A stretch of 64,000 nucleotides of DNA, from the NCBI RefSeq assembly GCF_000337795.1, contig NZ_AOLP01000009.1:62001-126000 (forward strand), given 5' to 3'. The notes beneath the pieces were generated by a model that saw nothing but the letters and a program-made list of their open reading frames with translations, was not told the DNA's origin and ran no database searches. Source of the stretch: Haloferax denitrificans ATCC 35960 (GTDB lineage: Archaea; Halobacteriota; Halobacteria; Halobacteriales; Haloferacaceae). Positions within the stretch are counted from its first letter, which is position 1; every line of letters starts with the position of its first letter. This document shows, one piece after another, positions 46,332 through 54,407 of the stretch. Made by a program: the position numbers and the translations under genes.

Positions 46332-46339
46332 AGCCTGAG

Positions 46340-46380
46340 TTATTTCATGATAATACGATACATAATGTTTAATATTCGGA
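46340..46380 (-). promoter_or_regulatory. AT-rich promoter region of the AtoE gene
   Basis: The minus strand contains ATTAAACATTATGTATCG and TATTATCATGAAATAAC in the 50 nt before the ATG at 46331, the most A+T-rich promoter in this half of the window. A likely TATA is within ATTAAAC at about 46366-46372. Confidence 0.5.
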
Positions 46381-46512
46381 CAGGTTCGGCTCGGTTGAAT
46401 GTCACGTACCGGCCGGCGGTTGACTCGTCGTTCGTCTCCGCGGCCGTCGCAGACTCGCGCCGGACTCGCCGCCGCCGATGGGTACAAACCCGAGACGACC
46501 ATACGGGGCCGT

Positions 46513-47112
46513 ATGACCGAACTCCTCGACACCCTCCGCGACGACCACGAGACGCCGCTTTCCCGACTCGGCTCCTCGAAGGCGCTGTACGCCGTCACCG
46601 GCGGCGAGATGGACGGCGACGCGGTCCGCGCGGCCGCCGCCGCCGAGGCCGCCGCCGCCGCCGACCTGTTCGACTGGTGGGCCGACGACGAACCGAACGA
46701 CGAGGCCGCCGCGCTCTTTTCGGACCTCGCCGACACCGCCCGCGACCACGCCGAGGCCGTCGGCGCGGAGCCGGACGGGTCGAAGCCGAACGTCTACGAC
46801 GTGCTCGCCGAGTTCGAGACCACCGACGGTCGCCTCGGCGGCGCGCTCGCCCGCGCGCTCGTGTCGCTGAAGACCGTCGAGCAGATGGTCGGCTTCTTCG
46901 TCGGCGACGCGGACCCGATGGCCGCAAACGACTTCCGCACGCTCAAGTCCGACCTCAACGACCAACTCGACACGCTCGACGCCGCCGTCTCCGACCTCGT
47001 CGAAGACGACGCCGTCGCCCGCGAGGCCGCCGACGCGGTGGTCGAAGCCGCCTACGACGAGTACGTCGAGACGCTGGAAGGCATGGGCGTCAAGCCGAAG
47101 AACGTCTGCTAA
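46513..47112 (+). CDS. Helical ferritin/rubrerythrin-like protein (tentative)
   Basis: 199 residues from ATG 46513 (MTELLDTLRDDHETPLSRLG); the frame upstream lacks coding character. The whole protein is alpha-helical, rich in Ala/Glu/Asp, with segments AAAAAEAAAAADLFDWWADDE and LADTARDHAEAVGAEPDG that resemble the E...E..H helix pairs of ferritin-like iron proteins. The metal-ligand pattern is incomplete, so iron binding is doubtful. A third helical pair (ALARALVSLKTVEQMVGFFV and DAVVEAAYDEYVETLEGMGV) completes a four-helix layout. Function unknown. Confidence 0.65.
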   Translation: MTELLDTLRDDHETPLSRLGSSKALYAVTGGEMDGDAVRAAAAAEAAAAADLFDWWADDEPNDEAAALFSDLADTARDHAEAVGAEPDGSKPNVYDVLAEFETTDGRLGGALARALVSLKTVEQMVGFFVGDADPMAANDFRTLKSDLNDQLDTLDAAVSDLVEDDAVAREAADAVVEAAYDEYVETLEGMGVKPKNVC

Positions 47113-47213
47113 CTCGCGTTTTCACACTCGGGGTCGCGGGGCGACCCACTCGGCGCGAAATCCGTCTTCGCTCACCGAGTGCCGACAGTGGCGAATGGCG
47201 GGCTAACGGGTGA

Positions 47214-47237
47214 GTTCCAGTAGAAACGAAGGGGTTT
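47214..47237 (+). promoter_or_regulatory. ORB-like sequence between convergent genes
   Basis: GTTCCAGTAGAAAC followed by GAAGGGGTTT is the closest match outside oriC to a full ORB. It lies in the 137-nt gap between the ferritin-like gene and the convergent 89-residue gene. Confidence 0.55.
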
Positions 47238-47249
47238 GTCAGCCGGTCG

Positions 47250-47519
47250 TCAGACGCCGGGGACGCCCTTGCGGTATTCGAGGACCTCGCTTCGGGCCTC
47301 GCGGACCGTCTCGGCGACGTCGCCGTCGAGTGCTTCGGCGAGGTCGTGGAGGACCGTCATGTGACGGGCGAGTCGCCCGTGGTCCGGTCCCTGCTCGCGC
47401 GTCGCCAGCTTCGCCAGCTGGTCGGACTGTTCGTAGAGTCGCTCCTGTACGTCGCCGTCGGTCGCCTCGGCGGCCTCCTTGAGCAGGTTGCTCGCGCGTT
47501 CGAGTTCGGCTCGGGTCAT
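47250..47519 (-). CDS. Small helical haloarchaeal protein
   Basis: 89 residues from ATG 47519 ([20 protein letters not shown]). Predicted to be a helical bundle with repeated heptads ([30 protein letters not shown]); no cysteines. A longer upstream frame overlaps the uvrB start region and is not needed. Divergent from uvrB (88 nt). It looks like a protein-interaction module in the neighbourhood of uvrB, but I do not recognise it. Confidence 0.75.
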   Translation of the reverse strand: MTRAELERASNLLKEAAEATDGDVQERLYEQSDQLAKLATREQGPDHGRLARHMTVLHDLAEALDGDVAETVREARSEVLEYRKGVPGV

Positions 47520-47607
47520 ACCGGATTGTTCGACAGCCCGCCCCAAAACCGTTCCTCCGGCGACAAGCACCGCCTCGCTCAAGTACGCCGCGACCCAAGG
47601 ACGGGCA

Positions 47608-49704
47608 ATGAGCGAGTCCGGTCCCCTGTCCGCCGACAGACCCGACGCAGACCGCGAATTCCGCGTCGACGCCCCCTTCGACCCCGCGGGCGACCAGCCC
47701 GAGGCAATCGAGGCGCTGGCCCGCGGCTTCCGCGAGGGCGCCGACGTACAGACCCTGCTCGGTGTCACCGGCTCCGGCAAGACCAACACCGTCTCGTGGG
47801 TGGTCGAGGAGATTCAGAAGCCGACGCTCGTCCTCGCGCACAACAAGACGCTCGCCGCCCAGCTGTACGAGGAGTTCAAGGGGCTGTTCCCCGACAACGC
47901 GGTCGAATATTTCGTATCGTACTATGACTATTATCAACCCGAAGCTTACATCGAACAAACCGACACCTACATCGACAAGGACATGTCGATAAACGAGGAA
48001 ATCGACCGGCTCCGCCACTCCGCGACCCGGTCGCTTCTCACCCGCGACGACGTCATCGTCGTCGCCTCGGTGTCGGCCATCTACGGCCTCGGCGACCCGA
48101 AGAACTACACCGACCTGTCCCTGCGGCTGGAGGTCGGCCAGCAGATGGACCGCGACGAACTGCTCGGCGCGCTCGTCGACCTCAACTACGAGCGCAACGA
48201 CGTGGACTTCCGGCAGGGCACGTTCCGCGTCCGCGGCGACACCGTCGAGGTGTTCCCGATGTACGGCCGCTACGCCGTCCGCATCGAGTTCTGGGGCGAC
48301 GAAATCGACCGGATGCTGAAGCTCGACCCGCTTGCGGGCGAGGTCAAATCGTCGGAGCCGGCCGTGCTCGTCCACCCGGCGGAGCACTACTCCATCCCCG
48401 AAGCACAGCTCGAAGGAGCCATCTCCGAAATCGAGGAGCTGATGGAACAGCGGGTGAAGCACTTCCAGCGACAGGGCGACCTCGTGGCCGCCCAGCGCAT
48501 CGAAGAGCGAACCACCTTCGACATCGAGATGCTCCGCGAGACGGGCCACTGCTCGGGCATCGAGAACTACTCGGTCCACCTCTCGGACCGCGAACCCGGC
48601 GACGCGCCCTACACGCTCCTCGACTACTTCCCCGACGACTTTCTCACCGTCATCGACGAGTCGCACGTCACGCTCCCGCAGATTAAGGGCCAGTACGCCG
48701 GCGACAAGTCCCGAAAAGACTCGCTCGTCGAAAACGGCTTCCGCCTGCCGACGGCCTACGACAACCGCCCGCTCACCTTCGAGGAGTTCGAAGAGACCGT
48801 CGGACAGGCGCTTTTCGTCTCGGCGACGCCCGGCGACTACGAGCGCGAGCACTCCGACCAAATCGTCGAGCAAATCGTCCGCCCGACCCACCTCGTGGAC
48901 CCGAAAGTCGAGGTGACGGAGGCGACCGGGCAGGTCGACGACCTGATGGCCCGCATCGACGAGCGCATCGACCGCGACGAGCGCGTGCTCGTCACGACGC
49001 TCACGAAGCGGATGGCCGAGGACCTCACCGAGTACCTCGAAGAGGCCGGCGTCGACGTGGCCTACATGCACGACGAGACCGACACGCTCGAACGCCACGA
49101 ACTCATCCGGTCGCTCCGCCTCGGCGACATCGACGTGCTCGTCGGCATCAACCTCCTCCGGGAGGGCCTCGACATCCCCGAAGTTTCGCTCGTCGCCATC
49201 CTCGACGCCGACCAGCAGGGCTTCCTACGCTCCGAGACCACGCTCGTCCAGACGATGGGCCGCGCCGCCCGCAACGTCAACGGCGAGGTCGTGCTCTACG
49301 CCGACGAGATGACAGATGCGATGGAGGCCGCTATCTCCGAGACCCAGCGTCGCCGCCGCATCCAACAGGCGTTCAACGAGGAACACGGCCACACGCCGAC
49401 GACCATCGAAAAGGAGGTCGGCGAGACGAACCTGCCGGGGAGCAAGACCGACACCCGCGGCGTCTCCGGCGACGAACCCGCCGACGCCGACGAGGCGGCA
49501 GAACAGATAGCCTTCCTCGAAGACCGGATGCAGGAGGCCGCCGACAACCTCGAATTCGAACTCGCCGCCGACATCCGCGACCGCATCCAGAACCTCCGCC
49601 GCGAGTTCGACGTGGACGCGCTCGAAGACGGCGTCGCGCCCGAGTACCCCGACGAACGCGACGGCGAGGGCGACGACGGCCTGACGCCGCCGGACGAGTT
49701 CTGA
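47608..49704 (+). CDS. uvrB: Excinuclease ABC subunit B
   Basis: Damage-verifying helicase-like subunit of nucleotide excision repair. 698 residues from ATG 47608 ([20 protein letters not shown]). Walker A is [10 protein letters not shown] (about 52-61). The beta-hairpin that inserts into DNA follows in [20 protein letters not shown] (about 105-124). The helicase motifs include [14 protein letters not shown] (about 350), [11 protein letters not shown], a motif [14 protein letters not shown] (about 549-560), and a C-terminal UVR domain ([20 protein letters not shown]). It pairs with uvrC at 7793 and a uvrA that is not in this window. A short A/T-ending codon patch spans the hairpin region (see findings). 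Confidence 0.97.
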   Translation: MSESGPLSADRPDADREFRVDAPFDPAGDQPEAIEALARGFREGADVQTLLGVTGSGKTNTVSWVVEEIQKPTLVLAHNKTLAAQLYEEFKGLFPDNAVEYFVSYYDYYQPEAYIEQTDTYIDKDMSINEEIDRLRHSATRSLLTRDDVIVVASVSAIYGLGDPKNYTDLSLRLEVGQQMDRDELLGALVDLNYERNDVDFRQGTFRVRGDTVEVFPMYGRYAVRIEFWGDEIDRMLKLDPLAGEVKSSEPAVLVHPAEHYSIPEAQLEGAISEIEELMEQRVKHFQRQGDLVAAQRIEERTTFDIEMLRETGHCSGIENYSVHLSDREPGDAPYTLLDYFPDDFLTVIDESHVTLPQIKGQYAGDKSRKDSLVENGFRLPTAYDNRPLTFEEFEETVGQALFVSATPGDYEREHSDQIVEQIVRPTHLVDPKVEVTEATGQVDDLMARIDERIDRDERVLVTTLTKRMAEDLTEYLEEAGVDVAYMHDETDTLERHELIRSLRLGDIDVLVGINLLREGLDIPEVSLVAILDADQQGFLRSETTLVQTMGRAARNVNGEVVLYADEMTDAMEAAISETQRRRRIQQAFNEEHGHTPTTIEKEVGETNLPGSKTDTRGVSGDEPADADEAAEQIAFLEDRMQEAADNLEFELAADIRDRIQNLRREFDVDALEDGVAPEYPDERDGEGDDGLTPPDEF
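47905..47967 (+). other. A+T-ending codon patch inside uvrB
   Basis: Codons for [20 protein letters not shown] are GAA TAT TTC GTA TCG TAC TAT GAC TAT TAT CAA CCC and GAA GCT TAC ATC GAA CAA. Eight of these use T or A in the third position (TAT four times, GTA, GCT, CAA twice), in a gene otherwise nearly all C/G-ending. The peptide is the most conserved UvrB element. Confidence 0.7.
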
Positions 49705-49706
49705 CC

Positions 49707-50132
49707 GTGGTGTCGTCGACGACTCCGACCCTGACGTTCGCGGCCGGCGGCCTCCTCCGCCGCGACGACGGCCGGCTCTGTCTCGTCCACCGGCCGCGCT
49801 ACGACGACTGGTCGCTCCCGAAGGGGAAACTCGAACCCGGCGAGACGCTGGTCGAGACCGCGGTCAGAGAGGTCCGCGAGGAGACGCGTTGTAACGTCGA
49901 CTGCGACCGGTTCGCCGGGCGCTACGAGTACCGCGTCCCCGACGGCGCGGGGACGCCGGGCGGGCCGAAAGGCGTGTTCGTCTGGCACATGCGCGTCGCC
50001 GACGAGCGCCCGTTCGAACCGGACGGCGAGGTGGACGCGCGCCAGTGGGTCACCCCGGCCGAAGCCCGCCAGCGGCTCACCTACGAGACCGAACGGGCGC
50101 TGGTCGGACGGGCGTTCGAACTCAACGAGTGA
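49707..50132 (+). CDS. Nudix hydrolase
   Basis: 141 residues starting with GTG at 49707, two bases after the uvrB stop, so probably co-transcribed. The Nudix box GKLEPGETLVETAVREVREE then TRCNV (about 40-64) matches the G-x5-E-x7-R-E-U-x-E-E-x-G-U pattern with the last G replaced by Arg-Cys-Asn; the catalytic REVREE is intact. It should hydrolyse a nucleoside diphosphate linked to another moiety (ADP-ribose, 8-oxo-dGTP or a dinucleotide), consistent with a house-cleaning role near a repair gene. The alternative GTG at 49710 is equally possible. Confidence 0.88.
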   Translation: MVSSTTPTLTFAAGGLLRRDDGRLCLVHRPRYDDWSLPKGKLEPGETLVETAVREVREETRCNVDCDRFAGRYEYRVPDGAGTPGGPKGVFVWHMRVADERPFEPDGEVDARQWVTPAEARQRLTYETERALVGRAFELNE

Positions 50133-50256
50133 ACGCAGATTTTGGATAGAAACACATGTTACTGGTTTTTCGACGCGCGTCGGTGTGTGGACCGTACCCA
50201 AAATGCCGGGGAGACACCAAGACTTATTAGCCCGTCCTCGCTATGCCCGTTCCACC

Positions 50257-50331
50257 GTGATCCGCACCTCGGCGGACGAGCCTGCAACCCACACCGTTCA
50301 CCACGCCTTCCCCAACGGAGGCATTACCTGA
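50257..50331 (+). CDS. Possible 24-residue leader peptide
   Basis: GTG start giving MIRTSADEPATHTVHHAFPN then GGIT and stop. It begins about 30 nt after the TATA-like element and its stop immediately precedes the ATG of the next short ORF. The tight layout is the only evidence that it is translated. Confidence 0.25.
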   Translation: MIRTSADEPATHTVHHAFPNGGIT

Positions 50332-50526
50332 ATGGTCCGCGGATTCGAGCACTCCGTGCTCGACAGTTCGGGCGACCACCGCACGCCGGTCCACCCGGCG
50401 TGCGACGCGGTCGCATCCTCGGGAGACGGTGAACACGCGCGGGTCGGTGCCGCTGATGACTCGGCAAACGGGCTGTTTTCGACGCGTCACTCCACGCGAG
50501 TGCACGCGAACGCTACTGCGAACTGA
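50332..50526 (+). CDS. Possible 64-residue leader protein
   Basis: ATG 50332 directly after the stop of the preceding short ORF; ends 14 nt before the TauE/SafE ATG. The sequence MVRGFEHSVLDSSGDHRTPV continues with a His-, Ala- and Ser-rich composition. It overlaps two perfect hairpins, so the region could act as RNA rather than protein. One cysteine (Cys24) might act in sulfur sensing, but this is speculation. Confidence 0.3.
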   Translation: MVRGFEHSVLDSSGDHRTPVHPACDAVASSGDGEHARVGAADDSANGLFSTRHSTRVHANATAN

Positions 50527-50540
50527 CAACAACGAGAACC

Positions 50541-51623
50541 ATGAGCTCTCAGTCTCTCAGTCACGTTCAGAAGTCGTTCCTGAAGTACCAACACATCCTC
50601 GTGTTCATCGCTCCCCTGCTGTTCCTCGTCTCGGTGTTCACCATGGCACCGACGCCGTCGGGTGCAGGCATGGAGTACTGGCTCCAGTACTGGTGGCTGT
50701 TCCCGGTGTTCCTCACCGGCGCGACCATCGTGAACACGGTCGGCATCAGCGGGTCGGCGCTCTTCGTCCCGTTCTTAATCTTCATCTTCCCCATCTTCGC
50801 GCACCCGCTGGACTCGTCGACGCTGGTGAAGGTGGGCCTCATCAGCGAGGCGTTCGGCCTCTCCAGTTCGGCCGTCGCCTTCATCCAGTACGGGCTCGTC
50901 GACCGTCGACTGGCGCTGACGCTCGTCGGCGGGTCGATTCCGTTCGTCGTCGGCGGCGCACTGCTGTCGTTCGTCATCCCCGACGTGGTGTTCCACGCAC
51001 TGCTCGGCATCGCACTGCTCGCCGCGTCGTACCTGCTTTTCACCGCCGACCTCGGTCACGAGGACCACGGCTCGTCGGATTCCGACCACGCCGCGGCCAC
51101 CGACGGCGGCGTCTCCGCGAGCCTCCCCAACGACCCCGGTAAGCTCGGTCCCGCGGGCGTCAACACGGCCGACGACGGGACCGTCACCCGCGTCGACCGC
51201 GACGGCGACGACTACACCTACACCCGCGGTGGCTACCTGCGCCGCTTCGCCAACTACAGCGTCGGCGGGATGTTCCAGGGCCTCGCCGGCTTCGGTATCG
51301 GCGAACTCGGCATCATCTCGATGCTCGGCACGAAAGTTCCCGTCCGCGTCGCCATCGGCACGAACCACATCGTCGTCGCGCTGACCGCCATCCTGGCGTC
51401 GCTCGTCCACGTCTTCGGCGGCGGCCTCGTCGGCGGCCACTCGCTGAGCCTCGCGACGACGCCGTGGAACATGGTCGTGTTCACCGTCCCCGCGACGGTG
51501 CTCGGCGGCCAAATCGCTCCCTACGTGTCGAACGCGCTGGAGACCAGCGTCATCAAGAACTTCGTCGGCGTCCTCTTCGCCGTCATCTCGGTCGCGCTGT
51601 TCCTTATGGCGCTGGGTATCTAA
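50541..51623 (+). CDS. TauE/SafE family sulfite or sulfonate exporter
   Basis: Membrane protein of 360 residues with about eight hydrophobic segments, starting at ATG 50541 (MSSQSLSHVQKSFLKYQHIL). The family's two repeats are visible: FPVFLTGATIVNTVGISGSA (about 54-73) and MFQGLAGFGIGELGIISMLG (about 245-264), the latter carrying the G-x-G-G-G-like loop that marks TauE/SafE domains. An acidic loop (about 173-220, DLGHEDHGSSDSDHAAATDG) links the halves. Sulfite or taurine export is assumed from family; nearby sulfurtransferase genes at 43-45 kb make a sulfur role plausible. It is the first gene after the structured leader. Confidence 0.85.
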   Translation: MSSQSLSHVQKSFLKYQHILVFIAPLLFLVSVFTMAPTPSGAGMEYWLQYWWLFPVFLTGATIVNTVGISGSALFVPFLIFIFPIFAHPLDSSTLVKVGLISEAFGLSSSAVAFIQYGLVDRRLALTLVGGSIPFVVGGALLSFVIPDVVFHALLGIALLAASYLLFTADLGHEDHGSSDSDHAAATDGGVSASLPNDPGKLGPAGVNTADDGTVTRVDRDGDDYTYTRGGYLRRFANYSVGGMFQGLAGFGIGELGIISMLGTKVPVRVAIGTNHIVVALTAILASLVHVFGGGLVGGHSLSLATTPWNMVVFTVPATVLGGQIAPYVSNALETSVIKNFVGVLFAVISVALFLMALGI

Positions 51624-51691
51624 CGACTCGGACCCACCCGAACCACCTCGCTGGCACCACTTTCACAGTCCCCGATTCTGAACGTCCACCC

Positions 51692-52132
51692 ATGTACGAC
51701 CACATCCTGCTTCCGACCGACGGCAGTGACGCGACCGACGCGACCATCGAGCACGCGGCGACCCTCGCGGAGACCTACGGCGCGACGGTCCACGTGCTGT
51801 CGGTGGCCGACTCGCGCAACCGCTTCGAATCGCCCTCGGCCGGCATCGCGCCGGACGTGTGGAAAAAATCCGAACTCGAACGCGCCGAGTCCGCGGCCGA
51901 CGCCGCAATCGAGGCGCTTCCCGACGGCGTCGAGACCGAACGAACCGTCGTGGAGGGCGTCCCGCACTCGACTATCGTCGACTACGCCGCCGACGGCGAC
52001 ATCGACCTCGTCGTGATGGCGACCCACGGCCGCACCGGCCTCGACCACTACCTCGTCGGCTCCGTCACCGAGCGCGTCGTCCGCCAGTCGGACGCGCCGG
52101 TGTTGACCGTCCGCGCGACGGACGAAGAATAA
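51692..52132 (+). CDS. UspA-domain universal stress protein
   Basis: 146 residues from ATG 51692 (MYDHILLPTDGSDATDATIE). It has the complete family C-terminus: VVMATHGRTGLDHYLVGSVTERVVRQ, which contains the G-x2-G-x9-GS nucleotide-binding motif (GRTGLDHYLVGSV), then PVLTVRATDEE. This copy, unlike the one at 12490, retains the canonical ATP motif. It starts 69 nt after the TauE/SafE stop and may be cotranscribed. Its role is likely to be stress survival, but the signal is unknown. Confidence 0.9.
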   Translation: MYDHILLPTDGSDATDATIEHAATLAETYGATVHVLSVADSRNRFESPSAGIAPDVWKKSELERAESAADAAIEALPDGVETERTVVEGVPHSTIVDYAADGDIDLVVMATHGRTGLDHYLVGSVTERVVRQSDAPVLTVRATDEE

Positions 52133-52159
52133 GAACCCGCGGCCCGCTCGCGGGCCGCG

Positions 52160-52654
52160 CTACTCGAACTCTTCCGCCAGCGCGGCGCGGTGCTCGCGGC
52201 GCTTCTGGAGCGCCGAGTCGCGCAGTTCGCGCTCCTCTTGGGAGTCGCAGACGAGGTCCGGGACCGGAACCGGCTTCTCGTCGTCGTCGAGCGCGACGAA
52301 GGTGAAAAAAGAGGTGAGCGTCTCGCGGCGGTCGCCCTCGCTCGGGCGCTCGGCCGTCACGTCGACCTTGATGTCCATGCTGGTGCGACCGGTGTCGAAG
52401 ACGTACGCCTCGACGGTCACCACGTCGCCCACGTCGATGGGCGCGAGGAAGTCCACGTGGTCCATCGACGCCGTGACCACCTGCCGCTCGGCGAAGCGCC
52501 GCCCGGCGATGGCCCCGCAGACGTCCATCCACTCCAAAATCCGACCCCCGAGGGCGCGCCCGAGGTTGTTCGTGTCGTTGGGCATCAGAATCTCGCTCAT
52601 CTCGGCGCGAGACGCCGACAGCGACCGCGTCCCGACCGACGACTGCTGTTGCAT
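52160..52654 (-). CDS. Acyl-CoA thioesterase (hot-dog fold)
   Basis: 164 residues. N-terminal MPNDTNNLGRALGGRILEWM (about 24-43) is the HotDog signature with the catalytic-type Asn/Asp environment of YciA-like thioesterases, followed by MDHVDFLAPIDVGDVVTVEAY (about 64-84). The C-terminus is helical. It would cleave acyl-CoA. Its promoter lies in the A+T-rich stretch 52680-52700 (TTTTTTACG read on the minus strand), in front of the ATG at 52654. It converges with the Usp gene (27 nt gap). Confidence 0.87.
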   Translation of the reverse strand: MQQQSSVGTRSLSASRAEMSEILMPNDTNNLGRALGGRILEWMDVCGAIAGRRFAERQVVTASMDHVDFLAPIDVGDVVTVEAYVFDTGRTSMDIKVDVTAERPSEGDRRETLTSFFTFVALDDDEKPVPVPDLVCDSQEERELRDSALQKRREHRAALAEEFE

Positions 52655-53100
52655 ACCACACGGTCCGTGACGAGCGGGGTTAAATTATTCTACGTCGTAA
52701 AAAATAGAAATAAAGGCGATTAATCGCTCGGGTTGGGTGGTTTTGCGGGTCGCTCGTCGTTTCAACGACCTAAATGATTAATAGTGTTTATCCCGTTTAG
52801 TACGGTGTCTGCGCGAACCGCAGACCGGTGGTGGGACGCCGACACCCGTCTCTCGTCCGCGTTCGGGGGGACGTTCCCGAAGGTTCCGACTCTCGTTCGA
52901 CCGGACGGGCGGGGAATCAGCCGCGACCCGAAGTCGACGCACCGAACGGTCTCCCGTCTCACGTCCGCCTCGCGCCTCGCCGAACCGCGACGGCCGGATG
53001 ACGGGACCGACGTCGGTTGCCCGCAGGCCGGCCACGACGCTGTACCGGCCCCCGGTGCGTCGAACGGGTCTCCGACTGATTCGCGTATCGGATTTTTCGC
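52655..53100. other. 446-nt intergenic region with palindromes
   Basis: No gene is convincing in this stretch. The left part is A+T-rich. It contains a 12-bp palindrome GCGATTAATCGC (52716-52727), the inverted repeat GTCGTT/AACGAC with a 2-nt centre (52756-52769), a TATA-like AGTGTTTATC (52783-52792) and a perfect 7-bp hairpin GTCTGCG/CGCAGAC with a 5-nt loop (52807-52825). A small RNA starting near 52810 is possible. The right part (52830-53100) is GC-rich without features that I can name. Confidence 0.5.
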
Positions 53101-54315
53101 TCACTCGACGCGTTCAGTTTCGACGCCGCCGTCTTCGATTTCGATATCGACCGCGTCGGCGGAGATATCGGCCCTCTCGATGCCGTCCAACTCACCGAGT
53201 ATCTCGCTGATGTCGTCGAGACCGAGGAGTTCGCGGGTCTCCTCGTCGAACGCCTTGCTTTCGAGGCCTGCGGCCTGCTGTATATCGGAACCGCTCAGCC
53301 CTTTCCCGTAGCGACCGAGAAGCGACGTGAGTTCCTGCGGCAGGACGTACGTCGTCGACGGTGAGGTGCCGATGTTCGCCAGCGTCTCCATGCCCTTGTC
53401 GATGATGGCGCGCTCGCCCATCGACTCCGCCGCGCGGGCCCGAAGCACCGTCGAGATGGCGTCCCCCTGCGCTTCGAGAATCTGTGACTGCTTTTCGCCC
53501 TGTGCGCGGATGATGTTCGACTGCTTGTCACCCTGAGCTTTCTCGACGGCGGAGCGACGCTTGCCCTGCGCTTCGAGAATCATGGCGCGGCGGCGGCGCT
53601 CGGCGGAGGTCTGCTGTTCCATCGCGTTCTCGACGTCCTTCGAGGGCTTCACCTCGCGGACCTCGACGGACTCCACGCGGACGCCCCACTCGTCGGTCGG
53701 CTCGTCGAGTTCCCGGCGGATGCGCGCGTTGATGTGGTCGCGTCGCGCCAGCGTGTCGTCGAGTTCCATGTCGCCGAGGGCGGCCCGGAGCGTCGTCTGT
53801 GCGAGCAACGAGACGGCCCGGCGGTAGTTGTCCACCTGCAGGAAGGCGCGTTCGGGGTCCATCACGCGGATGTAGACGACGGCGTCGGCCGTGACCGGCG
53901 AGTTGTCTTCCGTGATGGCCTCTTGGGAGGGCACGTCCAGCGTCTGGGTCCGCATGTCGAAGCGGTAGGTCTTCGAGACGAACGGCGGGACGACGTTCAG
54001 CCCCGGTTCGAGGATGCCCTTGTAGTCGCCGAACACCGTCAGCGTCCGCTTTTCGTACGCCTGCACGATTTCGACCGCGTCGTACACCGCGGCGACGGCG
54101 AGCGCGAGGGCGACGTAGCCCGCGAGCGTCAGCGGCGTGACGGGGAAGACGACGACGGCGAGGCCGAAGACGAGCACCGCGACCGCGAGGGGACCGAGCC
54201 ACCGCGGGATTCGGCCGGGCTCGCTGTCGACCCGTGCCGCGCCCGACGAGGAGGACGAGGAGGACGACGACCCCGACGCCGAGAGCTTCCCGAGTTGGTA
54301 GAACAGGCTGTCCAT
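53101..54315 (-). CDS. SPFH/Band-7 (stomatin-like) protein
   Basis: 404 residues from ATG 54315 (MDSLFYQLGKLSASGSSSSS), which sits about 28 nt after a TATA element (54339-54346), matching a leaderless transcript. A Ser-rich N-terminus is followed by two hydrophobic segments (WLGPLAVAVLVFGLAVVVF and LAGYVALALAVAAVYDAV, about residues 38-80), then the Band-7 domain (TLTVFGDYKGILEPGLNVVP to about 250) and a long coiled coil (AQGKRRSAVEKAQGDKQSNI). These proteins form oligomers that organise membrane microdomains, often with a NfeD partner; none is adjacent here. Confidence 0.92.
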   Translation of the reverse strand: MDSLFYQLGKLSASGSSSSSSSSSGAARVDSEPGRIPRWLGPLAVAVLVFGLAVVVFPVTPLTLAGYVALALAVAAVYDAVEIVQAYEKRTLTVFGDYKGILEPGLNVVPPFVSKTYRFDMRTQTLDVPSQEAITEDNSPVTADAVVYIRVMDPERAFLQVDNYRRAVSLLAQTTLRAALGDMELDDTLARRDHINARIRRELDEPTDEWGVRVESVEVREVKPSKDVENAMEQQTSAERRRRAMILEAQGKRRSAVEKAQGDKQSNIIRAQGEKQSQILEAQGDAISTVLRARAAESMGERAIIDKGMETLANIGTSPSTTYVLPQELTSLLGRYGKGLSGSDIQQAAGLESKAFDEETRELLGLDDISEILGELDGIERADISADAVDIEIEDGGVETERVE

Positions 54316-54338
54316 GGTGGAGAGTGACACCGAGGCGG

Positions 54339-54346
54339 AATAAAGC
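54339..54346 (-). promoter_or_regulatory. TATA element of the stomatin-like gene
   Basis: The minus strand reads CTTTATTC, 24-31 nt upstream of the ATG at 54315. This spacing implies a leaderless mRNA and supports the ATG over the GTG at 54330. Confidence 0.6.
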
Positions 54347-54407
54347 TACCCGGCTGTTCCCCCACCCGGCCGCCAGCTATTTGTCCGCGAACGCCCCACG
54401 GCCCCGT

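Larger units (their letters stand above)
50133..50540 (+). promoter_or_regulatory. Long structured leader of the TauE/SafE gene
   Basis: 408 nt without a certain gene. A TATA-like GACTTATTAG (50221-50230) would start the transcript around 50250, leaving a leader of roughly 290 nt, which is very long for haloarchaea. It contains two perfect inverted repeats: TCGAGCAC/GTGCTCGA with a 3-nt loop (50345-50363) and CGCACGCCGG/CCGGCGTGCG with a 5-nt loop (50380-50404). A weaker one is CACTC/GAGTG (50488-50502). Two contiguous short ORFs (50257-50331 and 50332-50526) lie across it. Confidence 0.55.

Noticed and set aside
50142-50432. 96-codon frame overlapping the TauE/SafE leader
   Set aside because: It begins upstream of the likely transcription start, contains mixed codon bias and is Arg/His-rich. 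The hairpins and the 50332 frame explain the region better.
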